From Bacillus sp. E(2018) (GTDB lineage Bacteria > Bacillota > Bacilli > Bacillales > Fictibacillaceae), in assembly GCF_005503015.1 (NCBI RefSeq), contig NZ_SCOL01000001.1, forward strand, positions 2,294,001 to 2,358,000: a stretch of DNA of 64,000 nt, given 5' to 3'. Each line of letters begins with the position of its first letter. Within the stretch, counting starts at the first letter, position 1. The notes below the pieces were generated by a model that had not been told where the DNA came from, ran no database searches, and saw nothing but the letters and a program-made list of their open reading frames with translations. Shown here piece after piece: positions 24,189 through 31,781 of this stretch. A program made the position numbers and the translations under genes.

Positions 24189-24962
24189 CTATTTTCCTGT
24201 GAATGCTGGTTTTCTCTTTTCTATGAATGCATGCAGACCTTCTTGATGATCCGCTGACTCTCCAGCAATTTTTTGCGCTTGTGCTTCATATTCCAGTACT
24301 TCGTTCAAATCGCTTTCCCAGCTTTTATTCATATAGCGTTTGATGAGTCCGATTGCTTTTGTTGGCATGTTGGCTAGTTTCTCAGCGAACGTTTCCACTT
24401 CAAGCATGAACTCTTCTTCACTGACCGTTTTAGTAACGAGTCCAAACTCTTTTGCTTGTTGAGCGGTAATCTTCTCACCTAACACTGCTAGCTCCATCGC
24501 TTTTGCATGACCTACTAAACGAGGTAAGAAGTACAGATTTCCAGAGTCAGGTACGAGTCCAACATGAATGAATGCTTCTATGAAACTCGCTTTTTCACTT
24601 GCGATACGGAAGTCACAAGCTAGAGCGAGACTCATTCCTGCACCAGCCGCAACACCGTTCACTGCTGCGATTACAGGCTTCTCCATGGCCACTAATGCTT
24701 GCACCATCGGATTATAACCTTTTCGCAAAACATCGCCATAATCAGCGCCCTCTGGTGAACCTGTTAGATCTTGACCTGAACAGAATGCACGCCCTGCGCC
24801 CGTTATAACAACGGCTCTCACATTGCTGTCTTTGTTGGCTTCTTTTATCGCTGAAACCATTTCCTTATGCATGAGTGATGTGAATGCATTGAGTTTATCC
24901 GGACGATTTAAAGTAATCCAAGCCGTTTTTCCTCTTGTTTCGTAGCTGATCGTTTCAAACAT
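24189..24962 (-). CDS. paaG: 1,2-epoxyphenylacetyl-CoA isomerase (PaaG)
   Basis: A 257-residue crotonase-fold enzyme that converts ring-1,2-epoxyphenylacetyl-CoA to oxepin-CoA. Evidence: CSGQDLTG oxyanion segment near 63-70, NGVAAGAGMSLALACDF near 103-119, and GLVPDSGNLYFLPRLVG, where the Asp of VPDSG replaces the hydratase Glu, as in PaaG. GAGGGG lies 8 nt before the ATG. It follows paaF in the operon with a 13-nt gap. Confidence 0.88.
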   Translation of the reverse strand: MFETISYETRGKTAWITLNRPDKLNAFTSLMHKEMVSAIKEANKDSNVRAVVITGAGRAFCSGQDLTGSPEGADYGDVLRKGYNPMVQALVAMEKPVIAAVNGVAAGAGMSLALACDFRIASEKASFIEAFIHVGLVPDSGNLYFLPRLVGHAKAMELAVLGEKITAQQAKEFGLVTKTVSEEEFMLEVETFAEKLANMPTKAIGLIKRYMNKSWESDLNEVLEYEAQAQKIAGESADHQEGLHAFIEKRKPAFTGK

Positions 24963-24975
24963 GTTTATATCCCCT

Positions 24976-25752
24976 CTACTTCCCTTTAAATTCGGCTGGA
25001 CGCTTTTCAACGAAAGCCTTCATGCCTTCTTTTTGATCCTGAGACGAGAATAATAGATAAAAGTTTTTACGTTCGAACTGCATGCCTTCGTGTGTGGAAT
25101 AATCAATAGATTTATAAACAGTCTCTTTTATTAAACGTGTAGATAAAGGAGCTCTTGAGGCTACAATCTTCGCATACTTTTTCGCCTCGTCCACGACAAG
25201 TTCAGGTGCGATGACACGGTTGATCACTCCGTATTGAAGAGCTTCATCTGCTGTCATCGGATCACCGAGCCATAGCCACTCAAGCGCTTTTTTCTGCCCC
25301 ATCAGCTTTGTAAGTTTCACCGTACCACCAGCACCTGGCATCACGCCAAGCTTGATTTCAGGAAATCCAAACTGTGCGTTTTCTGCAGCAAAAAGAATAT
25401 CTGCGCATAAAGCTAGTTCAAAACCTCCCCCAAAACAATAGCCGTTGACTGCACCGATGATCGGCTTTTTTATCGTTGCGAGACGATCCCATTCTTTAAA
25501 CTGGTTTAATAGTTCAAGAGAGACCGCTGTATCTTCTTTCATCTCATCAATGTCGGCACCTGCTGCAAATGCACGCTCGCTGCCCGTTAAAACAATTGCT
25601 TTTACCTCGTCATTACGGTCGAAGCTTTCAAAAGCATCTAATAGCTCCGTAACCATCGGCCTGTTGATCGCGTTTAACACACGCGGCCTGTTTAATTGAA
25701 TGAAGGCGATCCCATCTTCAACAGAGGTCAGAATTGTTTCGTAATTACTCAT
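24976..25752 (-). CDS. paaF: enoyl-CoA hydratase (PaaF-like)
   Basis: A 258-residue crotonase-fold hydratase, likely for 2,3-dehydroadipyl-CoA. AFAAGADIDEM near 61-71, NGYCFGGGFELALCADI near 104-120, and FPEIKLGVMPGAGGTVKL with a hydratase-type Glu are visible. It sits between the EthD-like gene and paaG. A GAGGA site lies 5 nt before the ATG at 25752. Its start overlaps the previous gene by 8 nt. A second similar hydratase lies at 19.4-20.1 kb, and which of the two serves dehydroadipyl-CoA cannot be told. Confidence 0.85.
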   Translation of the reverse strand: MSNYETILTSVEDGIAFIQLNRPRVLNAINRPMVTELLDAFESFDRNDEVKAIVLTGSERAFAAGADIDEMKEDTAVSLELLNQFKEWDRLATIKKPIIGAVNGYCFGGGFELALCADILFAAENAQFGFPEIKLGVMPGAGGTVKLTKLMGQKKALEWLWLGDPMTADEALQYGVINRVIAPELVVDEAKKYAKIVASRAPLSTRLIKETVYKSIDYSTHEGMQFERKNFYLLFSSQDQKEGMKAFVEKRPAEFKGK

Positions 25753-26050
25753 TGATTTCCTCACCGATCATAAGCGTTACAAGTTCAGCCGCAAAGCTCA
25801 TCAAGTCTTTTCCAGAAGCTTTACCTTCATCTGACTTCATTGCTGCTTTAAGAGCATCATGATCGTCATAGTACATTTCACAAAGAATGTGATAGTCGCT
25901 TTTACCCATTGGTGAACCTACGATTTTTGTTACTTCCATTTTACGAAGTCCAGGAATCTTTTTCGTGATCTCAGTATGATGTCCAAAATAGTGATCGTCG
26001 AACTGCTCCAAGTTTTCAGGTGTTTTGTAAAGTGCGATTAGTTTTACCAT
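25745..26050 (-). CDS. EthD-family protein in the paa operon
   Basis: A 101-residue dimeric ferredoxin-like fold protein of the EthD family (VKLIALYKTPENLEQFDDHY, GLRKMEVTKIVGSP, YHILCEMYYDD). Such proteins accompany oxidative degradation genes, but their exact function is not established; roles as small lyases or isomerases of oxygenated CoA intermediates have been suggested. It lies between paaD and paaF, with AGGGAGG before the ATG at 26050, so it very probably belongs to the phenylacetate pathway here. It occupies the operon position where E. coli carries the reductase paaE, but is unrelated to it. Confidence 0.8.
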   Translation of the reverse strand: MVKLIALYKTPENLEQFDDHYFGHHTEITKKIPGLRKMEVTKIVGSPMGKSDYHILCEMYYDDHDALKAAMKSDEGKASGKDLMSFAAELVTLMIGEEINE

Positions 26051-26087
26051 GTGTGTTTCCTCCCTAATTATAAAATCATCATTTGTC

Positions 26088-26588
26088 TTACCCCATATCA
26101 GCAACAGGTTTCATCGCTTCAAACGGGTTCTTGCACGACTTGCAATATAGGATACTTCTGCAGGCTGTAGGTCCAAAGATGTTTTCCATCGTTACATAAG
26201 TTGATCCACAATACGGACAATCGATCTCCCAAGGTTCACCCATCACATGGTTCGCCGGTGGCGGTGAGATGCCAAACTCTTTTAACCTCTCTCGTCCCTC
26301 GGGTGTAATGCGGTCTGTTGTCCACGATGGTGTAAATACAAATTTCACTTCTGCTGAAGTAATTCCTTCTACATTTTCAACCGCTTTTTTTATATCTCGT
26401 TCGATGATGTGCAGAGCTGGACAGCCAGAGAACGTAGGCAGAACAGAAATCCTGACCTTATCATCTGTCACGTCAACTTCGTGCACCATTCCGAGATCCA
26501 ATATACTGACAGAGGCGATTTCAGGATCTTTTACATCCCCAAGCGCGTCCATCACACTTTCAGTCATGCTGCTTTTTAATTCGGACAC
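26088..26588 (-). CDS. paaD: phenylacetyl-CoA epoxidase assembly protein PaaD
   Basis: A 166-residue protein: an N-terminal MIP18/DUF59 domain (DVKDPEIASVSILDLGMV, then PTFSGCPALHIIERDI with the conserved Cys) and a C-terminal zinc-ribbon-like region with two Cys pairs (CPYCGS and CKSCKNP). PaaD is needed for maturation of the di-iron epoxidase. A GTG at 26588, 9 nt after AAGGAG, is the better start; the ATG at 26597 abuts that site. Confidence 0.9.
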   Translation of the reverse strand: MSELKSSMTESVMDALGDVKDPEIASVSILDLGMVHEVDVTDDKVRISVLPTFSGCPALHIIERDIKKAVENVEGITSAEVKFVFTPSWTTDRITPEGRERLKEFGISPPPANHVMGEPWEIDCPYCGSTYVTMENIFGPTACRSILYCKSCKNPFEAMKPVADMG

Positions 26589-26614
26589 GTGGTTCATCTC
26601 CTTTCTAAATCGTC

Positions 26615-27421
26615 TTACCAGCCAGTTGCAGGATTTGTTGCGTAAACTTCAGACAATGTTGCAGTTGCTTGCTTCAAGTCTTCGGTGTGGACACCGTTTC
26701 GACCGTTGCCTCTTTCCATGCGAGGTTCACCCGGATAAGATGCACCTACTTCTTTTAAGACAGCTTCAATCTTGTTGTTCCATCTTTTTTTCATAACGTT
26801 TTCGTCATCAATGAAGTTTGCTTTCACGATATCTTCATAGTATGGTCCTAGCGTAAGAACTCCGCCAAAGTCTTTCCAAACCTTATGGATTGCTGCTGTC
26901 ATTCGCTCGATCGCTTCATCTGTACTTGTCATAAGCTGCTTGAACCAAATCTCCCAGTGCATCAGATGGTAATATTGCTCTGTCATGATTTTACGGGCTG
27001 CTTCTGCCAAAGGTTCATAGGAAGAGTGGCGCAGTGAATCTAGACGTATATGTTTGTGTACCGCGTAAAAGTAGTTGCGTACAACAGTGAACGCCCAGTC
27101 ATAATCTGGTTCTTTTAAGTACGTTCCAGGTCCGTTCACTTCTTCTAGAATGATGGCATTTCGGAATTGATCAGGTGATCGGAGATGAGCAATTCTGTCA
27201 GCTTCACCTTCTCCAAGGTTCTCAAGCAAGTTATAATACAGATTCGCGTGCCCCATCATGTCTTGTGAGATGGATGAGAACGCAACATCCTCTTCAATAT
27301 GCGGTACTAGACCAAGCCACTCCGATCCTCGAAACGCAAGTAGAAAATCATCGTCTGCAAGCTGATAAAGAAGCTCGATCAACGCTTTCTTTTCTTGTGG
27401 TTTTAACGTTTCCTGTGTCAT
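26615..27421 (-). CDS. paaC: phenylacetyl-CoA epoxidase structural subunit PaaC
   Basis: A 268-residue ferritin-like helical protein that pairs with PaaA to form the epoxidase heterodimer but lacks a complete di-iron site. Landmarks: LADDDFLLAFRGSEWLGLVPHIEEDVAFSS near residues 22-51 (DDxLxxxxRxSEW) and QEQ-poor helices ending SYPGEPRMERGNGRNGVHTEDL. ATGA overlap with paaB indicates translational coupling. Part of paaABCD. Confidence 0.93.
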   Translation of the reverse strand: MTQETLKPQEKKALIELLYQLADDDFLLAFRGSEWLGLVPHIEEDVAFSSISQDMMGHANLYYNLLENLGEGEADRIAHLRSPDQFRNAIILEEVNGPGTYLKEPDYDWAFTVVRNYFYAVHKHIRLDSLRHSSYEPLAEAARKIMTEQYYHLMHWEIWFKQLMTSTDEAIERMTAAIHKVWKDFGGVLTLGPYYEDIVKANFIDDENVMKKRWNNKIEAVLKEVGASYPGEPRMERGNGRNGVHTEDLKQATATLSEVYATNPATGW

Positions 27422-27765
27422 GAATTGTCTCCCCTTCCGCCAAGGATGTGCTGTTCAGTAAACTGCTCCTGGTTGTAGTCACGCCACTTTTTCTTCAGAT
27501 ATCCATATCCTTTTGTTTCTCTGTATTGTTTATCGAGACGTTTCAGCATCTCTCTTTCGTCCTGGTTAAGACCCCTGATGTTTTCTCTTTTTACAACCCA
27601 TATGTCAGCGACCGTTTCTCTTCTGAAAAAGTTCTCTTTTGCCATGATGAGCGCCATATCCGCGTTTGGTGCTAAAAGGCTGAAGCTATGCTGAAACGGA
27701 GATTTATCTGTTTTTTTGCTGAATACTTCATATACGTTGTAAAACTCATTGGTTGATTCATTCAC
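27418..27765 (-). CDS. paaB: phenylacetyl-CoA epoxidase subunit PaaB
   Basis: A 115-residue small subunit bridging PaaAC heterodimers. The YNVYEVFSKKTDKSPFQHSFSLLAPNADMALIMAKENFFRRE segment is characteristic, shown here in parts: FQHSFSLLAPNADMAL and ENFFRRETVADIWVV. The translated frame extends further upstream, but the GTG at 27765, 10 nt after AAGGAG, gives the expected length. It lies 22 nt after paaA and overlaps paaC by 4 nt. Confidence 0.92.
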   Translation of the reverse strand: MNESTNEFYNVYEVFSKKTDKSPFQHSFSLLAPNADMALIMAKENFFRRETVADIWVVKRENIRGLNQDEREMLKRLDKQYRETKGYGYLKKKWRDYNQEQFTEQHILGGRGDNS

Positions 27766-27787
27766 CTTTGTTTCTCTCCTTCCGCTG

Positions 27788-28753
27788 TTAGATCGCCTTT
27801 TTAGCAGCAAGCGCCGCGCGTACCCACTCGTTATTTTTGTATGAGCGGCGGCGAAGATCTAAACGATTCTGTGATTGTGGGCCGTTACCTGAAACAATCT
27901 GTTTGAACGTGCTCCAGTCAGCGTCCTTATAGATCCACATCTGACTGTCTTCATCAAAACGGATCGTATCATCTGGAATCGTTAGCCCAAGTGACCAAAT
28001 GCGTGGAATGTATTTCGTGAAAAACTCTTGTCTAAGATCTTCGTTTGTTTTTGTACGGATCTTGTACATGATGTTCTTATCAGCGTTTGAATTTCCGGTT
28101 TCTTTTGCTGATTTTGGTCCAAAGAACATGATTAGAGATTCCCACCAGCGGTTTAATGAATCCTGCAGCATTTCACGCTGTTCTGGTGTTCCTTCTGCCA
28201 TCGCTAAAATGATGCTCTCGCCATGCTGTGCGTGGAAGACTTCTTCTGCACAAATACGCTTTAACGCTCTGGCGTATGGACCGTAAGAAGAATCAAGCAT
28301 CATGCTCTGAGAGATAATTGCCGCTCCGTCTACAAGCCAAGCAATGATTCCCGCATCCCCCCATGTTGGAGCATCCATATGAAACACGTTATGAAACTTT
28401 AATTTTCCTGAAAAAAGATCTTCCATGATGTCGTGGCGGTTCTTGCCAAGAGGTGCCATCAAATCTTCTGCCACACGAAGCAATAGCTGTCCGTGCCCCA
28501 TCTCATCCTGAACTTTAGCCATGATCGCTAGTTTACGATGAAGAGAAGGTGCTTTAGGTACCCACTCTTTCTCTGGAAGCGCTCCCATAATTTCCGAAAT
28601 GCCATGCATTGAAATCAAACGAATCAGCTGCAAGCGATAGTCTTCCGGCATCCAATCATCAGGTTCAATTTTCTCACCGGCGTTGATCCGATCAAGAAAA
28701 TGAGTCATCTTCTCTTCTTCGCTAAGCTGATTAAAACTCATACCAACTGTCAT
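27788..28753 (-). CDS. paaA: phenylacetyl-CoA 1,2-epoxidase catalytic subunit PaaA
   Basis: A 321-residue di-iron oxygenase subunit that epoxidises the ring of phenylacetyl-CoA with O2. Iron ligands are visible as Glu/His pairs in KVQDEMGHGQLL and CAEEVFHAQHGE, and in the surrounding four-helix bundle. The C-terminal RLDLRRRSYKNNEWVRAAL tail is typical. AGGAGG lies 8 nt before the ATG. First gene of the paaABCD-ethD-paaF-paaG-aldehyde dehydrogenase operon. No PaaE reductase is in the cluster, so electrons must come from another flavodoxin or ferredoxin reductase. Confidence 0.94.
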   Translation of the reverse strand: MTVGMSFNQLSEEEKMTHFLDRINAGEKIEPDDWMPEDYRLQLIRLISMHGISEIMGALPEKEWVPKAPSLHRKLAIMAKVQDEMGHGQLLLRVAEDLMAPLGKNRHDIMEDLFSGKLKFHNVFHMDAPTWGDAGIIAWLVDGAAIISQSMMLDSSYGPYARALKRICAEEVFHAQHGESIILAMAEGTPEQREMLQDSLNRWWESLIMFFGPKSAKETGNSNADKNIMYKIRTKTNEDLRQEFFTKYIPRIWSLGLTIPDDTIRFDEDSQMWIYKDADWSTFKQIVSGNGPQSQNRLDLRRRSYKNNEWVRAALAAKKAI

Positions 28754-28772
28754 GTTGTTCTCCTCCTGTTAT

Positions 28773-28793
28773 ATTACGTTTATTTATCGTAAT
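28773..28793. promoter_or_regulatory. inverted repeat in the paaA upstream region
   Basis: ATTACG and CGTAAT, 9 nt apart, with further A/T-rich symmetry to 28811, fill the 71-nt space between paaK and paaA. A repressor (PaaX or a TetR-type PaaR) could bind here, but the match to any known operator is not shown. Confidence 0.4.
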
Positions 28794-28824
28794 TATAAAT
28801 TAACGTCATACGATTGAAAAGTCA

Positions 28825-30153
28825 TTATACGCCCATTTTTTTCTGTACATGTCTGACCACCCGGATTGCCTTACCTTCAGAACGTGGAATCCCCTTTGGT
28901 GGATACACTTTAATATTCATAGACACGAGACATGTGTCTTTAATTTTCTTTGTGATTGTCTTTTTTAATAGGTGCGTCGCCTCATGATTTTCGTCTCCAT
29001 TTGTTACAGCATAAAGTTGTTCCGTCATCTCAACACGAAGTTCGATATGCTCTTTTAATCCTTCTGTTAAAATATGAACTTGGTAGTGAGGAACAATATC
29101 CTCTATTGAAAAAAGACAGTTCTCAATTTCAGACGGAAACACGTTAACTCCACGAACGATAATCATGTCATCGATCCGTCCTTTCACACGACTCATTCGT
29201 ATAGAAGTCCTTCCACAGCTGCAAGGTACTCGATTAATAGAAGCAATGTCTCCTGTACGATATCGGATGATTGGAAAAGCTTCCTTTGTTAAACTCGTAA
29301 ACACCAGTTCTCCATACTGACCATCAGGCATTGGTTCGAGCGTATCAGGATTAATGATTTCAGCTAAAAAATGATCATCCATAATATGAAGGCCATCCTG
29401 AGCTTCATGACATTCCATCGCAACACCCGGCCCCATCACTTCGCTCAATCCATAGATATCCATCGCTTTAATGTCAAGCTTCTCTTCGAGAGTTGCACGC
29501 AGCTCCTCAGACCACGGCTCTGCTCCAAATATTCCATATTCTATCGAAGTAGCTTTCGGATCTTTTCCCATCTCCTCCATCTTTTCAGCAATGGTTAAGA
29601 TATATGAAGGCGTTCCGCAGATCACCTGTGGTTTAAAATCTTCAATTAAAAGAATCTGCCGCTCTGTATTTCCTCCCGAAACAGGAACGGTTATCATTCC
29701 AAGGCGCTCTGATCCGTTATGAAGGCCGAGCCCTCCTGTAAAAAGACCATAGCCATATGCATTATGAAGTACGTGACCAGGCTCTCCACCTGCGATTGCG
29801 ATAGAACGTGCAACCATGTTGCTCCAACGATCGATGTCTCCTTCTGTATAACCAACAACTGTCGGTTTACCGCTCGTTCCAGAAGAAGCATGCAATCGTA
29901 CTAGGTGATCGTTCGGAACTGCGAAAAGTCCAAAAGGATAATGATCACGAAGATCTTTTTTTACGGTAAAAGGAAGTCTTTGAAGATCGTCTAATGATTC
30001 AATGGTTGAAGGGTGGATTTTGTTTTCGTCAAATGCCGTTTTATAAAAAGGAACATTCTCATAAACAGTCTGTACCGTCTGCTTTAACCGATGAAGCTGC
30101 AGCTCTTCTTTTTCATCACGACTCATACATTCCACTTGTGGATGGAGGATCAT
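28825..30153 (-). CDS. paaK: phenylacetate--CoA ligase
   Basis: Activates phenylacetate with ATP and CoA. The 442-residue ANL-superfamily enzyme shows the P-loop HASSGTSGKPTVVGYT near 87-102, VHNAYGYGLFTGGLG-type region, YGLSEVMGPGVAMEC near 235-249, RYRTGD near 304-309 and the C-terminal hinge and GVNVFPSEIE near 337-346. Length is the PaaK norm. It forms its own transcription unit upstream of paaA, with a perfect cre match 23-36 nt before the ATG. It would serve exogenous phenylacetate, in parallel with direct formation of phenylacetyl-CoA from phenylpyruvate. Confidence 0.95.
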   Translation of the reverse strand: MILHPQVECMSRDEKEELQLHRLKQTVQTVYENVPFYKTAFDENKIHPSTIESLDDLQRLPFTVKKDLRDHYPFGLFAVPNDHLVRLHASSGTSGKPTVVGYTEGDIDRWSNMVARSIAIAGGEPGHVLHNAYGYGLFTGGLGLHNGSERLGMITVPVSGGNTERQILLIEDFKPQVICGTPSYILTIAEKMEEMGKDPKATSIEYGIFGAEPWSEELRATLEEKLDIKAMDIYGLSEVMGPGVAMECHEAQDGLHIMDDHFLAEIINPDTLEPMPDGQYGELVFTSLTKEAFPIIRYRTGDIASINRVPCSCGRTSIRMSRVKGRIDDMIIVRGVNVFPSEIENCLFSIEDIVPHYQVHILTEGLKEHIELRVEMTEQLYAVTNGDENHEATHLLKKTITKKIKDTCLVSMNIKVYPPKGIPRSEGKAIRVVRHVQKKMGV

Positions 30154-30175
30154 TCTTTCATCTCCCTTTATAATA

Positions 30176-30189
30176 TGTAAGCGATTACA
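30176..30189. promoter_or_regulatory. cre (CcpA) site upstream of paaK
   Basis: TGTAAGCGATTACA is a perfect match to TGWAANCGNTNWCA and itself nearly symmetric. At 23-36 nt before the start codon it would overlap the promoter or first transcribed bases, consistent with repression. Confidence 0.75.
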
Positions 30190-30302
30190 ATTGAGATTAA
30201 AAAAATATGACGTTTTTGTACCGTTATCTAATAATTGTGTGATGTATTTGGTTTCAGCTTATCATTTATAATAATTTTCTGTCAAATGATTTTGAGTGCT
30301 GA

Positions 30303-30400
30303 AACAGCCGTTTAGACACGAATAGCACTTTACTCTTTTCTGAAGACACGCTCTTTGTGTCACAAGAAATGAGTAAAGTGACCTCGAGTGTCTGGCTGTT
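30303..30400 (+). repeat. structured element B, copy 1
   Basis: Nested perfect stems: P1 AACAGCC/GGCTGTT, P1b AGACAC/GTGTCT, P2 CACTTTACTC/GAGTAAAGTG, and an apical GACAC/GTGTC. The right side between P2 and P1b reads ACCTCGA, as in the other copies; P1b is followed on both strands by GA. It is followed by AAGCCGGAT and then copy 2. Part of the 611-nt gap 30154-30764, which has no gene. Confidence 0.75.
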
Positions 30401-30427
30401 GAAGCCGGATAAAATACAAAGCTGATA

Positions 30428-30578
30428 TGACCGTTAAGCCCCGACATGGAAAACACCGTTTGTATAATTTACAAACGGATGTTGCACTTGTGCCTGTGGT
30501 GACAGCACATCATTTCCTGAATGGGATACGTTTTTTGTATCCTGGTCAGGAAAGAATGTGACCTCGAGGGGCTGGTCA
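30428..30578 (+). repeat. structured element B, copy 2
   Basis: P1 TGACC/GGTCA, P1b AGCCCC/GGGGCT, P2 CACAT-TTTCCTGA/TCAGGAAA-ATGTG and apical GGATAC/GTATCC. The left internal segment is longer than in copy 1 and holds an extra 9-bp hairpin (CCGTTTGTA/TACAAACGG, 30456-30478). The right-hand TGACCTCGAGGGGCT is conserved. A 16-nt direct repeat (TGATTTTGAGTGCTGA) at 30287 and 30591 brackets copies 1 and 2. Confidence 0.75.
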
Positions 30579-30627
30579 ATTAAGCTGGATTGATTTTGAG
30601 TGCTGATGTAACAACTTTAGAAATGAT

Positions 30628-30727
30628 GAAGACCTATAAATGTTCTTTGAAGACATAAAAAAGATTTGAAGACGTATAAATTTTTTTGAAGACTTATAAA
30701 TCAAACTGAAGACTTATAAACGATATA
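30628..30727. repeat. array of five 19-21-nt units (core GAAGACTTATAAA)
   Basis: GAAGAC cores start at 30628, 30649, 30668, 30688 and 30708, followed by an ATAAA box and 7-8 variable bases. The array lies between element B copy 2 and the lipoate ligase terminator. Confidence 0.8.
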
Positions 30728-30734
30728 AACAACA

Positions 30735-30762
30735 AAAACCGCCCAAAAAAAGGCGGTTTTCT
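30735..30762. terminator. bidirectional terminator of lplJ and of the 30.3-30.7 kb repeat region
   Basis: AAAACCGCC pairs with GGCGGTTTT (9 bp, 8-nt loop); T-rich on both strands. Confidence 0.85.
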
Positions 30763-30764
30763 TC

Positions 30765-31754
30765 CTAATATAATAGATCCAAAAACTCCTGACGCGTTAC
30801 ATTGCCAAAATAATGACTTAAATCAAGGTCTTTTAGCACTTCTTCAATCGCTTCTCGATCATAACGTACACCGTTCAGCTTGTTTTCGATATCTGACACG
30901 TCGCCTACACCGAAGAAATCTCCAAAGATCTTACTTTCTTGAATGATTCCTTTTACGATGTGCAGTCTGATATCAACAGAGCCTGCTGCAAATCGATTCG
31001 AAAGTTCAACATTGAACTTCGGTGACTTTCCGTAGTTCCAATCCCAGTTCGCGTAACGTTCTCTTGAGATTTTGCGAATTTCTTCCCAGTCTTTTTCCGT
31101 CAGTTCGTATTTTGGAACAGAATCCAACTCTTCAAATAAATAAGCAAGAAGTGTCTGTTTGAACTCTTCCATCGTCATATCTTCGTCTAAGTGCTCGCGT
31201 ATATTCGTTACACGGCTGCGGATGGACTTGATACCTTTTGACTCGATCTTGTCCATACGTACATTTAGAGCAGAAACTACATTTTCGATCTCAGAATCAA
31301 AAAGTAACGTTCCGTGACTAAACATACGGCCTTTCGTAGAAAACTGTGCGTTTCCGGAAATTTTCTTACCGTCTGCCAAAATGTCGTTTCTTCCGCTTAA
31401 TTCAGCGTTCACACCAAGTTTTTTGAGTGCTTTTACAACAGGGTCGGTAAACTTCTTGAAATCATGAAACGAATTACCGTCATCTTTTGTAATAAAGCTA
31501 AAGTTTAAGTTTCCGAGATCATGATACACGGCACCGCCACCTGATAAACGGCGAACCACATGAATCCCTTCGTCACGAACATAGTCCGCGTTGATCTCTT
31601 CAACGGTATTTTGGTTCTTACCGATGATGATCGATGGTTCATTTATATAAAAAAGCAAATACGTTTCATTGATGTCTAAATGTTTTAAAGCGAACTCTTC
31701 TATAGCTAGATTCACTCTTGGGTCTGTAATATTTTCATTATCAATAAAAAGCAT
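30765..31754 (-). CDS. lplJ: lipoate--protein ligase
   Basis: Attaches free lipoate (or octanoate) to E2 and H-protein lipoyl domains with ATP. The 329-residue LplA-type protein has RRLSGGGAVYHDLGNLNFSF (about 69-88), GRNDILADGKKISGNAQ with the catalytic Lys near 130-146, and the C-terminal accessory domain. In B. subtilis lplJ is also next to yhfI. It would support the lipoate-dependent complex at 7.9-11.3 kb among others. Confidence 0.93.
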   Translation of the reverse strand: MLFIDNENITDPRVNLAIEEFALKHLDINETYLLFYINEPSIIIGKNQNTVEEINADYVRDEGIHVVRRLSGGGAVYHDLGNLNFSFITKDDGNSFHDFKKFTDPVVKALKKLGVNAELSGRNDILADGKKISGNAQFSTKGRMFSHGTLLFDSEIENVVSALNVRMDKIESKGIKSIRSRVTNIREHLDEDMTMEEFKQTLLAYLFEELDSVPKYELTEKDWEEIRKISRERYANWDWNYGKSPKFNVELSNRFAAGSVDIRLHIVKGIIQESKIFGDFFGVGDVSDIENKLNGVRYDREAIEEVLKDLDLSHYFGNVTRQEFLDLLY

Positions 31755-31781
31755 ATTTCTCTCCTCTTTCAGTCCCTATCT

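Noticed and set aside
30303..30578. Retron msr-msd or group II intron
   Set aside because: No reverse transcriptase is near, and the conserved core does not resemble domain V or a retron priming site.
30303..30578. Hammerhead, twister or other small self-cleaving ribozyme
   Set aside because: The conserved bases (GA opposite CTCGA) do not match the core of any ribozyme class that I can recall; left open as an unknown structure.
30628..30727. CRISPR array
   Set aside because: Units are only 19-21 nt including the spacer, spacers are 7-8 nt, and there are no cas genes in the window.
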